Below are positions 1 through 8,926 of a stretch of 36,379 bases of DNA, one piece after another. The DNA comes from Ignavibacteria bacterium. GTDB lineage: Bacteria; Bacteroidota; Ignavibacteria; Kapaibacteriales; UBA2268. Where the stretch lies: positions 1-36,379 of the forward strand of contig JAERMQ010000079.1 in NCBI GenBank assembly GCA_016844745.1. Reading direction: 5' to 3'. Each line of letters starts with the position of its first letter. The first letter of the stretch is position 1. The position numbers and the translations under genes were made by a program. A model generated the notes under the pieces. That model did no database searches. It was not told the DNA's origin and saw only the letters and a program-made list of their open reading frames with translations.

Positions 1-4
1 TTTT

Positions 5-33
5 AGGAAACGTCCGACATCGGGCGTATTCCT
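5..33. repeat. Imperfect hairpin at window start
   Basis: AGGAA-ACG-T-CCG pairs with CGG-G-CGT-A-TTCCT around an ACAT loop, with one G-U pair and one bulged A. It may be the end of a dispersed structured repeat or of an upstream RNA. The left context lies outside the window, so its nature is unknown. Confidence 0.35.
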
Positions 34-68
34 TATGCTTCCGATAGGGGTATAGCAGTACCACAACT

Positions 69-97
69 AAGGGCGTATGTGAATATCGCCCTTTTTT
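69..97 (+). terminator. Probable intrinsic terminator of an upstream gene
   Basis: The stem AAGGGCG pairs with CGCCCTT across an 11-nt loop and is followed at once by a T run (92-97). It sits 40 bases before the WD40 protein start, so it most likely ends a transcript from outside the window. The stem is short. Confidence 0.45.
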
Positions 98-138
98 ACT
101 TTGAAAAAATATTTTGTATTATAAAAAGGAGAAAAAAA

Positions 139-1404
139 ATGAAAACACGAATCACTTTCTTACTCGCCTCATTATTTTGTATAATTTATCAATCGCAGGC
201 TGTAGAACCGCTACCAGACACAGTCTGGACGAAATGGCTGTATCCGAAAGTTACAACTAACGTTAGGTTCTTTAACAATGATAGCTTAATCATTACTAGT
301 GGACAAAAACCAAATCCTCAAATATATAATGCTCAAACAGGAGAATTGGTCTATACCTTTCCGGAATTTGATAGGGCATCAGAATATTTGGATGTTTCAA
401 AAGATGAGAAATATTTATATGTTAGCGGAGGGAATAGTGTCGCAATATGGGACTTATCAAAAAGAGCAATAATCCCGACACCAATTTTATCACAATATAA
501 ACCAATAAGCGGAGGGTTTTCGGGGGATGGGAACCAATTAATTGGCTACAACTTGGATAATACCGATTCAACTTGGAAAATTTTTATTTTTGAAACGAAA
601 AATTGGAATTTGGTAAAAAAGGTATCATTTGAAGGATTAGCAACAGGCTCGGTTCTGTTTTCACCAACAAATGATTTAATTGTATTAGCAGAACGAAGAG
701 ATATAAATTCAAAAGAAAAAAGTCAAATTGGCTTATGGAATACCAAGACATTTGAATATTTGGGCATTCTTGGCAGCCACAATAGTGGCATCAATGCAAT
801 TTGTTTTTCTCCCGATGGAAGGTATCTGGCAAGTGCTGATACAATTGTGAAAATTTGGGATTTAGAACAAAAAAAATTATTAAAACAATTTGTTTTTCCT
901 GCCGTTAAAGCAATTACTTTTTCAAATGATAATAATTATTTAATAGTTAGTGGTGGTGAATGGAACGAATGGCATTCTAATATTTATTATTTATTAGATT
1001 TAAAAATAAATTATTCTTATCCATACCAAAGTGGATGTATTGATGTTTCTCATAATAATAAATATATTAGTTTAACGCACGGCACAACATTAATAATGTT
1101 AAATGCAAAATGGGAATCAACCTCAATAATTGAGAATCAAAATCAAAAATTAGACATAATTGTTTACCCTAATCCGACAAATGGAATTGCGGCAATTGAT
1201 TTTTATTTATCAAATGATGGTATCGTTAAAATCACAATTTCTGATTTACTAAGTAATGAAATAATAAAATTTCCAGAAAAATTCTATAATTCAGGACATC
1301 AACAAATTGAATGTAATACATCTAATTATCCGAATGGCACTTATTTATGTAAATTTGAATCAAATGGCATACAATCAACAATCAAAATTATTGTAAATAA
1401 ATAA
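139..1404 (+). CDS. Secreted WD40-repeat protein with T9SS C-terminal sorting domain
   Basis: A 421-residue exported protein. An upstream in-frame ATG at 79 exists, but the ATG at 139 follows a strong AAAAGGAG site and starts a clear signal peptide (MKTRITFLLASLFCIIYQSQA), so I use 139. The middle looks like a beta-propeller: recurring blades such as 'AICFSPDGRYLASAD' followed by 'KIWDLEQKK' (about residues 215-245) and an earlier 'VAIWDLSKR' are WD40 hallmarks. Residues about 338-421 form a type A T9SS sorting domain, with VYPNPTNG and then GTYLCKF near the end, predicting export through the outer membrane and surface attachment or release. The next gene starts 12 bp downstream and is also a T9SS cargo, so they are probably co-transcribed. 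The ligand or partner is unknown. Base composition looks more AT-rich than in the nuo genes. Confidence 0.85.
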   Translation: MKTRITFLLASLFCIIYQSQAVEPLPDTVWTKWLYPKVTTNVRFFNNDSLIITSGQKPNPQIYNAQTGELVYTFPEFDRASEYLDVSKDEKYLYVSGGNSVAIWDLSKRAIIPTPILSQYKPISGGFSGDGNQLIGYNLDNTDSTWKIFIFETKNWNLVKKVSFEGLATGSVLFSPTNDLIVLAERRDINSKEKSQIGLWNTKTFEYLGILGSHNSGINAICFSPDGRYLASADTIVKIWDLEQKKLLKQFVFPAVKAITFSNDNNYLIVSGGEWNEWHSNIYYLLDLKINYSYPYQSGCIDVSHNNKYISLTHGTTLIMLNAKWESTSIIENQNQKLDIIVYPNPTNGIAAIDFYLSNDGIVKITISDLLSNEIIKFPEKFYNSGHQQIECNTSNYPNGTYLCKFESNGIQSTIKIIVNK

Positions 1405-1416
1405 GGGGATAAGAAA

Positions 1417-4400
1417 ATGAAGAAATTATTGGTTTTAACAATTGCGATAATTTTCTTATCGTCTTTCCTTTATTCACAAGATATTGAACCATCCCCTCTT
1501 AGCCTATCATTTACAGATGCAAACGGACAAAATAATCAAAGTGGGACATTTTCTGCGGATAAATTCCCTCAGAAAAATTTCATTTTAACTTGGCAATGGG
1601 CAGCCAATTTTGGAGATAATCCGGCAGAAAGGATAGAAAAGATAACTGACCAGTTATTTATGAATACAACCCAGAATCACAACGCATTTTATTATTTTAA
1701 TGCATCTTCTACATATACACCTTCACAACCTATAAATACAATTTTAGGACTAAATGGAGCTATTCCCTTTAAAGCGCTATCAATGCAATACAGCCCGGTT
1801 TTGGAAATAAAAAATCCAGGAAAATTAGAAAAAATAGACGACAGCTTTCATTCTGTTTGGGGATTTAAAAATATTAACTCCGGAATTGTGCGTAGTTCAG
1901 GAAATCCAGTATTAGAATTGTACAGCAGCCAATCATATTCAAATATTAACGAACCGATACTAAGCGAGCCATGGGATTGCACTCAATTAACTCTTAATTC
2001 GAATAGTTTTAGTATTCAGGAAGATGAATCTCAACAAAATCCACCCTATATAAATTCATGGAACGGGCAAAGCTGGTATTTATCAATTAATCTCAGCAGA
2101 TTGAATAATAGTAATACTTTTTTAGATAATCAAACTGTTCTTTCGATTACTATGCCTTATACATTAGCAAGTTCATCTGTTACCGGATTAATTAAATTTG
2201 ATGCATTACCTACAAATTACATCATGCCAAGTAATAGAATAAGTCTTACTTTCAGCGATGATAGGGGTATCGCACTTACGTGTGCAACATTAAGCCAACC
2301 TACAGCCACATTTAATATTACTACAAATATGATTCCGCTTTATACTGATGCTCATAAAAATATTACATTATCAGCCCATTTTTATTGTAATAATAATGTT
2401 GATTTTAATCCATATCTAAAACCGGAAGACCCTTATGCAAGTTCTGCGAATAAAATTGATTCATTAAAAATAAGCGTTTATTATCATGGCAGCAGTAATT
2501 GCGATGTTGGTATTAATTGGATACGAATTGAAAACCCCCGATATCAAAAACTTGCACGCGGTTATTATGATACAAAGGAAGGAATTACAAATCCAAGCTC
2601 GAGCATGTCACTTCACGATGTATTACAAAGGGATTATATTAATAAAATACAGAATCAACCAAATTTCAGACTTTTCCGGCTTTATGCCCAGGATGGATGG
2701 GATGGCGATTTCCCCACATATTATCATACCATGCGTTATTTAAATAAATTATGCCCCGGTATGTGGACAGCTTCATTATCATCTAATATAAGAGATAAAT
2801 ATTCGTATCATGTCGAGCCATCGGAAAAGTGGTTAGGGATTCATGGATGTTTTAAAAAATCAGCGGCAGCGCCATATTATCGTTCCAAGTTTAATATTGA
2901 TACCATGGGATATATCGAAAATTTTACATATGGACTTTGTTTCGGTGTTGACCAAAGTTTTCGGGACCATAAATGGTATTGCAGCGACATGAATACTGGA
3001 TGTCCTGAATGTGGCAGAGATGATTCCCTCAAATCGGGTTACGAAACATGGTACACAACAGGTCGTTACCCAGATAGTAATAATTTAGCTGTTTGCCTTT
3101 CTTGTCAGTATGGAATTGATCTACCAATCAGCTATTTAGCATCTAAATCTTTCAGTCTTTCTAATTATTGGGATATTGTTACAAGATTGCCAAATTCATT
3201 ACAATCGGTATGGGAGACAGTAAATCATGCATTTTATTTAAAAAATTCAAATTTTTATTATGATTCAATTCCTTGGTGGAGTCAAATTTTCTTGGGGAGT
3301 AATTGGAGAACTTGGGCAAAAGATACATTGATTAAGCCTGAATATTTTAATAGGGTTGGAATTGATTATGTGAATGATGGTTTTAGACCCCAAACGGGTG
3401 AAGAAACAAGATTAACTTATTGGTCTGCCTTAACAAGAGGAACAAAAGGATTTTGCATAGATAGGATTGATGTTGTATATGAAATTCCCGCATCAGCTAC
3501 AACAGCTTCTAAAGATATTTATACCGGAATTGGTTATAGAGTAGCAATGTATAACTCATCAACATTAACTGGAAAAGAATTTATTTATTCTAATGATATT
3601 GGTGATGATTTTATTAAAAGGAATAATGACCCACTAAATTTAGATAAATATATTGCTTTTGATAGCGCTTCAAATTTTCTTGGTGTGACCGAAGATAGAA
3701 TCTTCCTTGGTTTACGGTCTCCACGTACTGAAATGTATAAAACACACGCTTGGATAAAAAATGTAGATTCGATATTGATGCGTTTAAGGCTTGCATGTGT
3801 TTATTCCAAAGGTTTTAAAACATGGTATGACCAAGACCCTAAGTTTAGTTCTAATAATAAAATTATTAAGAAATTCATACCTTGCAATGAAGGTCAATAT
3901 ACTGATGATACAATGAGATTTATTATTGATACGAGTAAAGTCAGGCTAAGACCTATTGGTAGGACGCAATCGATCAATGGTATTCAACAACCATATTATC
4001 AGGCTTACGACAGTGCTTTCTTAGATATAACCATTCTTCGTGATAAAGACGATAACAATTTAGACGGCAGCAAGCCTGTATATCTAGGTGTGGTAAACAG
4101 AAGAACAGACCCGCTTCTTTATTGGACAGACTTAGACGATACTACAAAGCATTATATGAAGTTTTTATCGACAGCAGAGTTTGACGATAGTTGCCATCAT
4201 ACATCAAGAAATCCTGCCGATACAGCAACTTATAAATCCTGGTTTTGGAAGCGTCTTGGTAGCCGTGAAATATCAATTCCATTCAATGTAACTCCTTATG
4301 ACACAACCCAATATACATTATTGCGAATTTCAGAGTTAGGCGCTGATAATGCATATTTAAATAATCAAGATTCTTGTCCATGGCGCAAGCCGGAGTTTTA

Positions 4401-6747
4401 TCATAAAGTTGATACTATAATCGGTCAAGACAAAAATCTTGTTGTCAGACTATTGCCTGGTGAAGGTAAAATATTGAAAGTTGAGGTATTAAAACCTGAC
4501 AAGAAATTAAAAGGCTCTCTGGCATATTCAAATCAAAGGAAATTAATAAGTAGCCCTATTTATAAAAGTTCGGGTGAAGCTTATAAAGACAGTATTTATT
4601 ATCATCTTGTATATCATAGGTACGATTCAACCTATATGCGAAACAGGGTTTTTTATTGCAGGAGCAAACCTATTAACAAAACTTCCAAAAATTCAAATAT
4701 TATTTGGGAAAATGAAATCTGTTTATCGAATTATATTAATTGTAATTGTTCAGACCAAATAGGAGATACAATGAGTTGTGTATATCCGTCAATAGTAGTT
4801 CGTTTTGATTCGGTAGCAGATAAAAATAAAGTTTACGTAGTATTTAGTTGTAAACCAAATCAATGTGATTTAACGGAATATAATCTTAATGGTGCTGCCT
4901 CTAATCTAATTGTTGAATCCGTTTTCAATGCAGATGATTCTGTACAAACTCTTTATCCTCTCCCATGCGTTCTTACATGCGCTCAAGGATATGATATAAA
5001 CAAATGGGGAGTTCCGATGATTAATGCATCTTCTCAATGGAATTATTACTGCTGGTCAGATTCTGCTAGTGGTATTGGTACAAACTATAAAGTGCCGAGT
5101 AATTATTGTTTTAATGGCACTAATCATTATATCAATTTTCAGGCAGGTGATTTATGCACTCATCCATCCCTAAATTCATATTCAAGAATCAATCTTGGAG
5201 AAAATGAATGTGCTTTGACTTGGCAAGAAGAAATGCCGTGGCCTATAGGTAATGGAATCAATTATACTCGATTAAAAGTGAACACTTCTAATGTCGTTGA
5301 GCATTATTTACCGGATTCTATTGGAAATCAAAATCCAAATTGGTGGTTTAATAATGATACATCCTTTGCAATATTAGATTGTGATCAAAACGGTTATCCT
5401 CCTGAATTTCCGATAGTATATCGAGGATTGGAGGATGACACAAGCTTATATTATAATAATTGGATATATGATGTTATTGCTTATCAATTTCAGGCTTGGG
5501 ATTCTCATTATTGTAGTACATTATCATTTGGCTATAAACATATGATAGCCATTGGTTTAATAAAAACAAGTAAAACTCTCGATTCAACAAGAATTTATCC
5601 TTTCAAAGGAATTTTATCCAATAATGGAAATCTTTATGTTCCTAATATATCACAGGGTGATTATGTAAAAGACAATTCATTATTAAGCCCAAATAATAGC
5701 AATCAATCATTGATATTAGAATTCAGCAATATTGATATCTGTACCGGAGTTAGGTCTTTATGGCATTACCCCCATAATTATTATACATTATTTAATCTTG
5801 ATTCATCCTATTATTGGTCAATTAATTCTATGACAAATATCAAGAAAATTGATATGTCTGGTGATTTTCCCCAATTAGCAGCACGTCCAAATGTTAGGGC
5901 TGATAATGATTGGTGGAAAAACCGAAGGGTAATTCAAACTTTAACAGGTGAAATAAAAGATAGCATAAAAGCGTCATCTCAACACTTTTACAAAGGTATA
6001 AAAAGAGAAACAATCGGTGTCCCGTTTCTTGGTTTTAACCGGCAACGCTCTAAATCATTAATATCAGTCCCATTAGTCAATGGTAATCCGATAAATTTTG
6101 ATATTGACGATTTATACCCTGAATTAAAAAATAAAAAAAGAAAAAAGAACAGTAGAGATTTTGCCGATACTATCTTTACAAATTGGTTTAAAGTTCCTGA
6201 TAACACTAATCTGACATTCAAAGCTTATGGGTTAGATACTGATAATGTCGAGATGAAAATTGAGTATAAAAATAACAGGTCTCGTTCGCGAGTTTTATTA
6301 AGAAAAGTTGCTGATTCTTTAATGGAAAATTTAGGTTTTCTTTTAATCAATGGAAGAAATGATGAATATAGACTTGTATTTTTTAAGAAAAATCCATTGA
6401 CAAGATATTCGGAAAATGTTGTGCTAATGGACAATTTCTTTTCAAACAATGACAATGATTATGAAAAGGTAAATCCGAATAATCTTCCGGTTATTGACCT
6501 GGGAGGAATAAATGAGAAGAATAATGATAGAATATCGCTGTCAATCTATCCTAATCCAGCAGATGAGCAAGTTTATGTTACTGCCTTTCTTCCTTATCAT
6601 TCAAAAGGCAGAATAATATTAAAACTTTATTCAGCACTCGGCATAGAAGTAGCAAGAACTGAAATTGATGCAAGTTCAACAACTTCATTCGCAACCGGAA
6701 AACTTCCAGCAGGAGCTTATTTCATTCGTGCAGAAGAAAAATATTAG
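1417..6747 (+). CDS. Giant secreted T9SS-type protein of unknown function
   Basis: A 1776-residue protein with a signal peptide (MKKLLVLTIAIIFLSSFLYSQ) and an AAGGGG ribosome site 9 bases before the ATG. The N-terminal 400 residues are rich in beta-strand-like Asn/Ser/Thr sequence and resemble carbohydrate-binding or jelly-roll domains. Residues about 420-700 contain aromatic-rich motifs such as 'YWSALTRGTKGF', reminiscent of TIM-barrel glycosidases, but I cannot assign a family. Two CxxC pairs (C529/C532 and C560/C563) could form a zinc site or disulfides. The tail (about 1708-1776) starts like a T9SS type A domain (SIYPNPADEQ) but stops at GAYFIRAEEKY, about ten residues shorter than the other cargoes here, so the last beta-strand appears to be missing. 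It is the second gene of an operon with the WD40 protein and is followed directly by a terminator. Function unknown. Confidence 0.8.
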   Translation: MKKLLVLTIAIIFLSSFLYSQDIEPSPLSLSFTDANGQNNQSGTFSADKFPQKNFILTWQWAANFGDNPAERIEKITDQLFMNTTQNHNAFYYFNASSTYTPSQPINTILGLNGAIPFKALSMQYSPVLEIKNPGKLEKIDDSFHSVWGFKNINSGIVRSSGNPVLELYSSQSYSNINEPILSEPWDCTQLTLNSNSFSIQEDESQQNPPYINSWNGQSWYLSINLSRLNNSNTFLDNQTVLSITMPYTLASSSVTGLIKFDALPTNYIMPSNRISLTFSDDRGIALTCATLSQPTATFNITTNMIPLYTDAHKNITLSAHFYCNNNVDFNPYLKPEDPYASSANKIDSLKISVYYHGSSNCDVGINWIRIENPRYQKLARGYYDTKEGITNPSSSMSLHDVLQRDYINKIQNQPNFRLFRLYAQDGWDGDFPTYYHTMRYLNKLCPGMWTASLSSNIRDKYSYHVEPSEKWLGIHGCFKKSAAAPYYRSKFNIDTMGYIENFTYGLCFGVDQSFRDHKWYCSDMNTGCPECGRDDSLKSGYETWYTTGRYPDSNNLAVCLSCQYGIDLPISYLASKSFSLSNYWDIVTRLPNSLQSVWETVNHAFYLKNSNFYYDSIPWWSQIFLGSNWRTWAKDTLIKPEYFNRVGIDYVNDGFRPQTGEETRLTYWSALTRGTKGFCIDRIDVVYEIPASATTASKDIYTGIGYRVAMYNSSTLTGKEFIYSNDIGDDFIKRNNDPLNLDKYIAFDSASNFLGVTEDRIFLGLRSPRTEMYKTHAWIKNVDSILMRLRLACVYSKGFKTWYDQDPKFSSNNKIIKKFIPCNEGQYTDDTMRFIIDTSKVRLRPIGRTQSINGIQQPYYQAYDSAFLDITILRDKDDNNLDGSKPVYLGVVNRRTDPLLYWTDLDDTTKHYMKFLSTAEFDDSCHHTSRNPADTATYKSWFWKRLGSREISIPFNVTPYDTTQYTLLRISELGADNAYLNNQDSCPWRKPEFYHKVDTIIGQDKNLVVRLLPGEGKILKVEVLKPDKKLKGSLAYSNQRKLISSPIYKSSGEAYKDSIYYHLVYHRYDSTYMRNRVFYCRSKPINKTSKNSNIIWENEICLSNYINCNCSDQIGDTMSCVYPSIVVRFDSVADKNKVYVVFSCKPNQCDLTEYNLNGAASNLIVESVFNADDSVQTLYPLPCVLTCAQGYDINKWGVPMINASSQWNYYCWSDSASGIGTNYKVPSNYCFNGTNHYINFQAGDLCTHPSLNSYSRINLGENECALTWQEEMPWPIGNGINYTRLKVNTSNVVEHYLPDSIGNQNPNWWFNNDTSFAILDCDQNGYPPEFPIVYRGLEDDTSLYYNNWIYDVIAYQFQAWDSHYCSTLSFGYKHMIAIGLIKTSKTLDSTRIYPFKGILSNNGNLYVPNISQGDYVKDNSLLSPNNSNQSLILEFSNIDICTGVRSLWHYPHNYYTLFNLDSSYYWSINSMTNIKKIDMSGDFPQLAARPNVRADNDWWKNRRVIQTLTGEIKDSIKASSQHFYKGIKRETIGVPFLGFNRQRSKSLISVPLVNGNPINFDIDDLYPELKNKKRKKNSRDFADTIFTNWFKVPDNTNLTFKAYGLDTDNVEMKIEYKNNRSRSRVLLRKVADSLMENLGFLLINGRNDEYRLVFFKKNPLTRYSENVVLMDNFFSNNDNDYEKVNPNNLPVIDLGGINEKNNDRISLSIYPNPADEQVYVTAFLPYHSKGRIILKLYSALGIEVARTEIDASSTTSFATGKLPAGAYFIRAEEKY

Positions 6748-6750
6748 ATT

Positions 6751-6804
6751 GAAAAAGCACACTTCAATTTCTTCTTTTTATAGGATTATGAAGTGTGTTT
6801 TTTC
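6751..6804. terminator. Bidirectional intrinsic terminator between convergent genes
   Basis: Arms 6751-6766 (GAAAAAGCACACTTCA) and 6789-6804 (TGAAGTGTGTTTTTTC) pair over 16 positions with one G-T pair, around a 22-nt loop. The A-rich left arm and T-rich right arm let it work on both strands. It lies 3 bases after the giant T9SS gene and before the end of the convergent crotonase gene. Confidence 0.8.
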
Positions 6805-6827
6805 AATAATTTATTAACAGTAATAAT

Positions 6828-7610
6828 TCAAATTCCTTTAAATACCGGCTCCCTGTTTTCCTGAAATGCTTTTTTACCTTCGATGAAATCCTGGCTTTCG
6901 TACACCTTGCGACGCATATCCTGTAACCGTTCGAAAGTATCGGGATTAATGGATACGGAATTCGCCAAAATGCGCATCTGCTCTTTGATTACGGCTATCG
7001 ATAACGGTGCGCTCTTCAAAATCTGTCCGGTATAATTGCCGAGGCATAACTCGAGTTCATCGGAGTTAGCTGCAAGTTGATTTAATATTCCCCGTTGCTT
7101 TGCTTCTTCAGCGTTGAGTACCTTTGCCGTAAAGAACATCTCTTTTGCCAGGTGGTAGCTAACCATATTAATAAATTGCAATAAACCGCTCGGATTGTAG
7201 GGAGCGCCGATTTTTGCCGGTGTAATGGAAAATGTAACCGTAGGACTGCCAATTAATATATCGCAAACGAAAGCAATATTACACGCTCCTCCCCAAACAC
7301 TCCCCTCGAGAACGGCAATTACCGGTGCTGGGAAGTTTTGAATTTCCCTGATTACCTGTTCGAACGGGTCAAAATAATTCAACGGGTCAAGCCCGGGTTC
7401 GGGGAGTTCATTTATATCGAAGCCTGCCGACCAGACTGCAGCACCTTTTTTTGCACGCAGGACTACGGCACGGGCTTTTTTCAGATGAAATTCTTTAATT
7501 GCCGAAACAATCTCATTCATCATTTCCGTATTGAGGGAATTAGCCTTCTTATCATTATTGAAGGTTACAGTACCTATTGAATTTTCAAATTCGGTTATAA
7601 TATATTCCAT
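6828..7610 (-). CDS. scpB: Methylmalonyl-CoA decarboxylase-like enoyl-CoA hydratase family protein
   Basis: A 260-residue crotonase-fold enzyme. By memory of the family it matches E. coli ScpB/YgfG (261 residues) closely, at SAGFDINELP (61-70), LDPLNYFDP (74-82), LEGSVWGGA (101-109), TFSITPAKIGAPYN (126-139) and the tail 'FERLQDMRRKVYESQDF'. ScpB decarboxylates methylmalonyl-CoA to propionyl-CoA. Y138 lines up with the Tyr140 placed near the substrate carboxylate in YgfG. The YgfG oxyanion-hole residue His66 is Phe64 here, and since it acts through its backbone amide, activity is probably kept. No mutase or CoA-transferase gene is adjacent, so the pathway context (propionate formation or methylmalonyl-CoA balance) is inferred. 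A general enoyl-CoA hydratase is the main alternative. Monocistronic, convergent with the T9SS operon. Confidence 0.8.
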   Translation of the reverse strand: MEYIITEFENSIGTVTFNNDKKANSLNTEMMNEIVSAIKEFHLKKARAVVLRAKKGAAVWSAGFDINELPEPGLDPLNYFDPFEQVIREIQNFPAPVIAVLEGSVWGGACNIAFVCDILIGSPTVTFSITPAKIGAPYNPSGLLQFINMVSYHLAKEMFFTAKVLNAEEAKQRGILNQLAANSDELELCLGNYTGQILKSAPLSIAVIKEQMRILANSVSINPDTFERLQDMRRKVYESQDFIEGKKAFQENREPVFKGI

Positions 7611-7647
7611 GTAATTTTTTCAATTGTTTTGTTAAAAAATAATTAAG

Positions 7648-7879
7648 AGACTGTTGAAAAAGTAAGAAGAATGTCATTCTGAACAAAGTGAAGAATCTTA
7701 TTGCATAATCTGATACATTTAATTAATATTATTACTTTCTAAAAATCATAGTATAATTTTAATGTACTTTTCATGCGGTTCTGGGCTTCTTACCTTTTTT
7801 ACTTAGCCTACAAAAAAATACAAATTTCAAACGTTTAAGAAGATTCTTCACTTCGTTCAGAATGACATTCTACTTGACA
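7648..7879. repeat. Dispersed inverted-repeat element R1, copy a
   Basis: Arms 7668-7699 and 7840-7871 (32 nt, one mismatch) carry the core AATGTCATTCTGAAC...GAAGAATC, facing each other across about 140 bases. The left flank starts AGACTGTTGAAAAAGT. The same core occurs in three other elements (25139-25264, 27270-27397, 28694-28900). The element fills most of the 367-base gap between folK and the crotonase gene. No ORF is visible inside. Confidence 0.8.
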
Positions 7880-7905
7880 CATTGCAAAATTCCGATTTTG
7901 GAATG
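7880..7905. repeat. Short hairpin related to element R4
   Basis: CATTGCAAAAT-TCCG-ATTTTGGAATG forms an 11-bp stem with one mismatch. It matches one of the two hairpins of the element at 20189-20258 and is probably a degenerate or partial copy. Confidence 0.5.
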
Positions 7906-7977
7906 TAATTTTCAAATTAAAATCTTTTTAAAATGGAATCCTTTTTAACATGAATTCCGTTATTAAATTTTTTAAAG

Positions 7978-8466
7978 TTATTTTACATTAACAATCGAAT
8001 TATCGCTGCACTGCTCGAGTAGTTGACTGATAGACAGGTTGAACCCCGGATGAATAACTTCGGAAGCTATTTCGGCTGCCGGCTCGAGTACAAATCTGCG
8101 TTGGTGCATTCTTGGATGTGGTATGGTTATTTCTTTATTAGTAATGATGTTGTCACCGTAAATCAATAAGTCGATATCAATTTCGCGTTCGTGCCAGCGT
8201 TGATGCCCGGTACGACCGAGAAATTGTTCGATTGTTTTGATAATTAATAGAAAATGAGTAATCGGAATAGTAGTAAAGCCTGAAACAGCAATGTTTGTAA
8301 ACCAGGGTTGGTCAATATATCCGACAGGTTCGGTGGAATATTCCGATGAAATATGCAAACTTGTAAGCAAGCCGGAATCACGAATGCAGTTGATTGCATT
8401 TTTTATTGTGGCGCTTTGGTTGCCCAGATTGGCGCCAAGAGATAAAAGTACAAATGATTCAACCAT
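7978..8466 (-). CDS. folK: HPPK, 6-hydroxymethyl-7,8-dihydropterin pyrophosphokinase
   Basis: A 162-residue enzyme of tetrahydrofolate synthesis that moves pyrophosphate from ATP to 6-hydroxymethyl-7,8-dihydropterin. The family signatures are all present: SLGANLGNQ near the N-terminus, YSTEPVGYIDQPWFTN (pterin and loop region), RWHEREIDIDLLIYGD with the metal-binding DxD (DID), and IPHPRMHQRRFVLEP near the C-terminus. Length is normal for stand-alone HPPK. It starts 7 bp after folB, so the two consecutive pathway steps are translated from one message. The stop lies within an AT-rich gap holding the R1 and R4 repeats. Confidence 0.95.
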   Translation of the reverse strand: MVESFVLLSLGANLGNQSATIKNAINCIRDSGLLTSLHISSEYSTEPVGYIDQPWFTNIAVSGFTTIPITHFLLIIKTIEQFLGRTGHQRWHEREIDIDLLIYGDNIITNKEITIPHPRMHQRRFVLEPAAEIASEVIHPGFNLSISQLLEQCSDNSIVNVK

Positions 8467-8473
8467 TTTATTC

Positions 8474-8860
8474 TTAAACTACCGATTTCCTTTTCATGTT
8501 TTGCTGGACTTCAATATAATCTATGAAATGCCTGATGGGCGCTGAGAACTTTCTCAACCTGACAGTAACTTCGGTTAATTCGGGAAATTTTTCCATCAAT
8601 AAATTCAGGATTTCACTTGCAATCGTTTCCACTAAATTGTAGTTATCGCCTTCTAAAATTTCCGAGACGCAAAATACCGCTTCTTCATAATTCAATGCGT
8701 ATTTGACATCATCATTAATTACTGCATTTCGTGCATCGTAAATAAGTTCGAGGTCGACTTCATACTTGCCGCCTAACTCGCGTTCTTCCGGCTTTACTCC
8801 ATGGTAGGCATAGTATTGCGCACCGATTATTTTAAGCTGAGTAAGGGATGATTCTTTCAT
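8474..8860 (-). CDS. folB: Dihydroneopterin aldolase
   Basis: A 128-residue enzyme that converts 7,8-dihydroneopterin to 6-hydroxymethyl-7,8-dihydropterin, the substrate of the adjacent FolK. The motif YHGVKPEERELGGKYEVDLEL matches the family. Likely active-site residues are E26, Y58 (in ALNYEE) and K104 (in RLRKFSAPI, where most homologues have KP before the API). The family works as an octamer of 120-residue subunits, and the length fits. It lies 66 bp downstream of the HDOD gene on the same strand and 7 bp upstream of folK. A CAAAATTA box at 8890-8897 (TAATTTTG on the coding strand) could be a secondary -7 element, but no -33 partner is seen. Confidence 0.93.
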   Translation of the reverse strand: MKESSLTQLKIIGAQYYAYHGVKPEERELGGKYEVDLELIYDARNAVINDDVKYALNYEEAVFCVSEILEGDNYNLVETIASEILNLLMEKFPELTEVTVRLRKFSAPIRHFIDYIEVQQNMKRKSVV

Positions 8861-8926
8861 AATTTCCGAATTAACAATAATAAAAAGAACAAAATTACAT
8901 CTTTTTTATATAATATTAATAATGGA

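Noticed and set aside
6730..6760. Frameshift in the A-run truncating the sorting domain of the giant protein
   Set aside because: Adding or removing one base gives tails (KILD-stop, or ENIRLKKHTS...) that do not resemble the missing end of a T9SS domain, and a terminator follows directly. A real shortened tail is simpler, though not proven.
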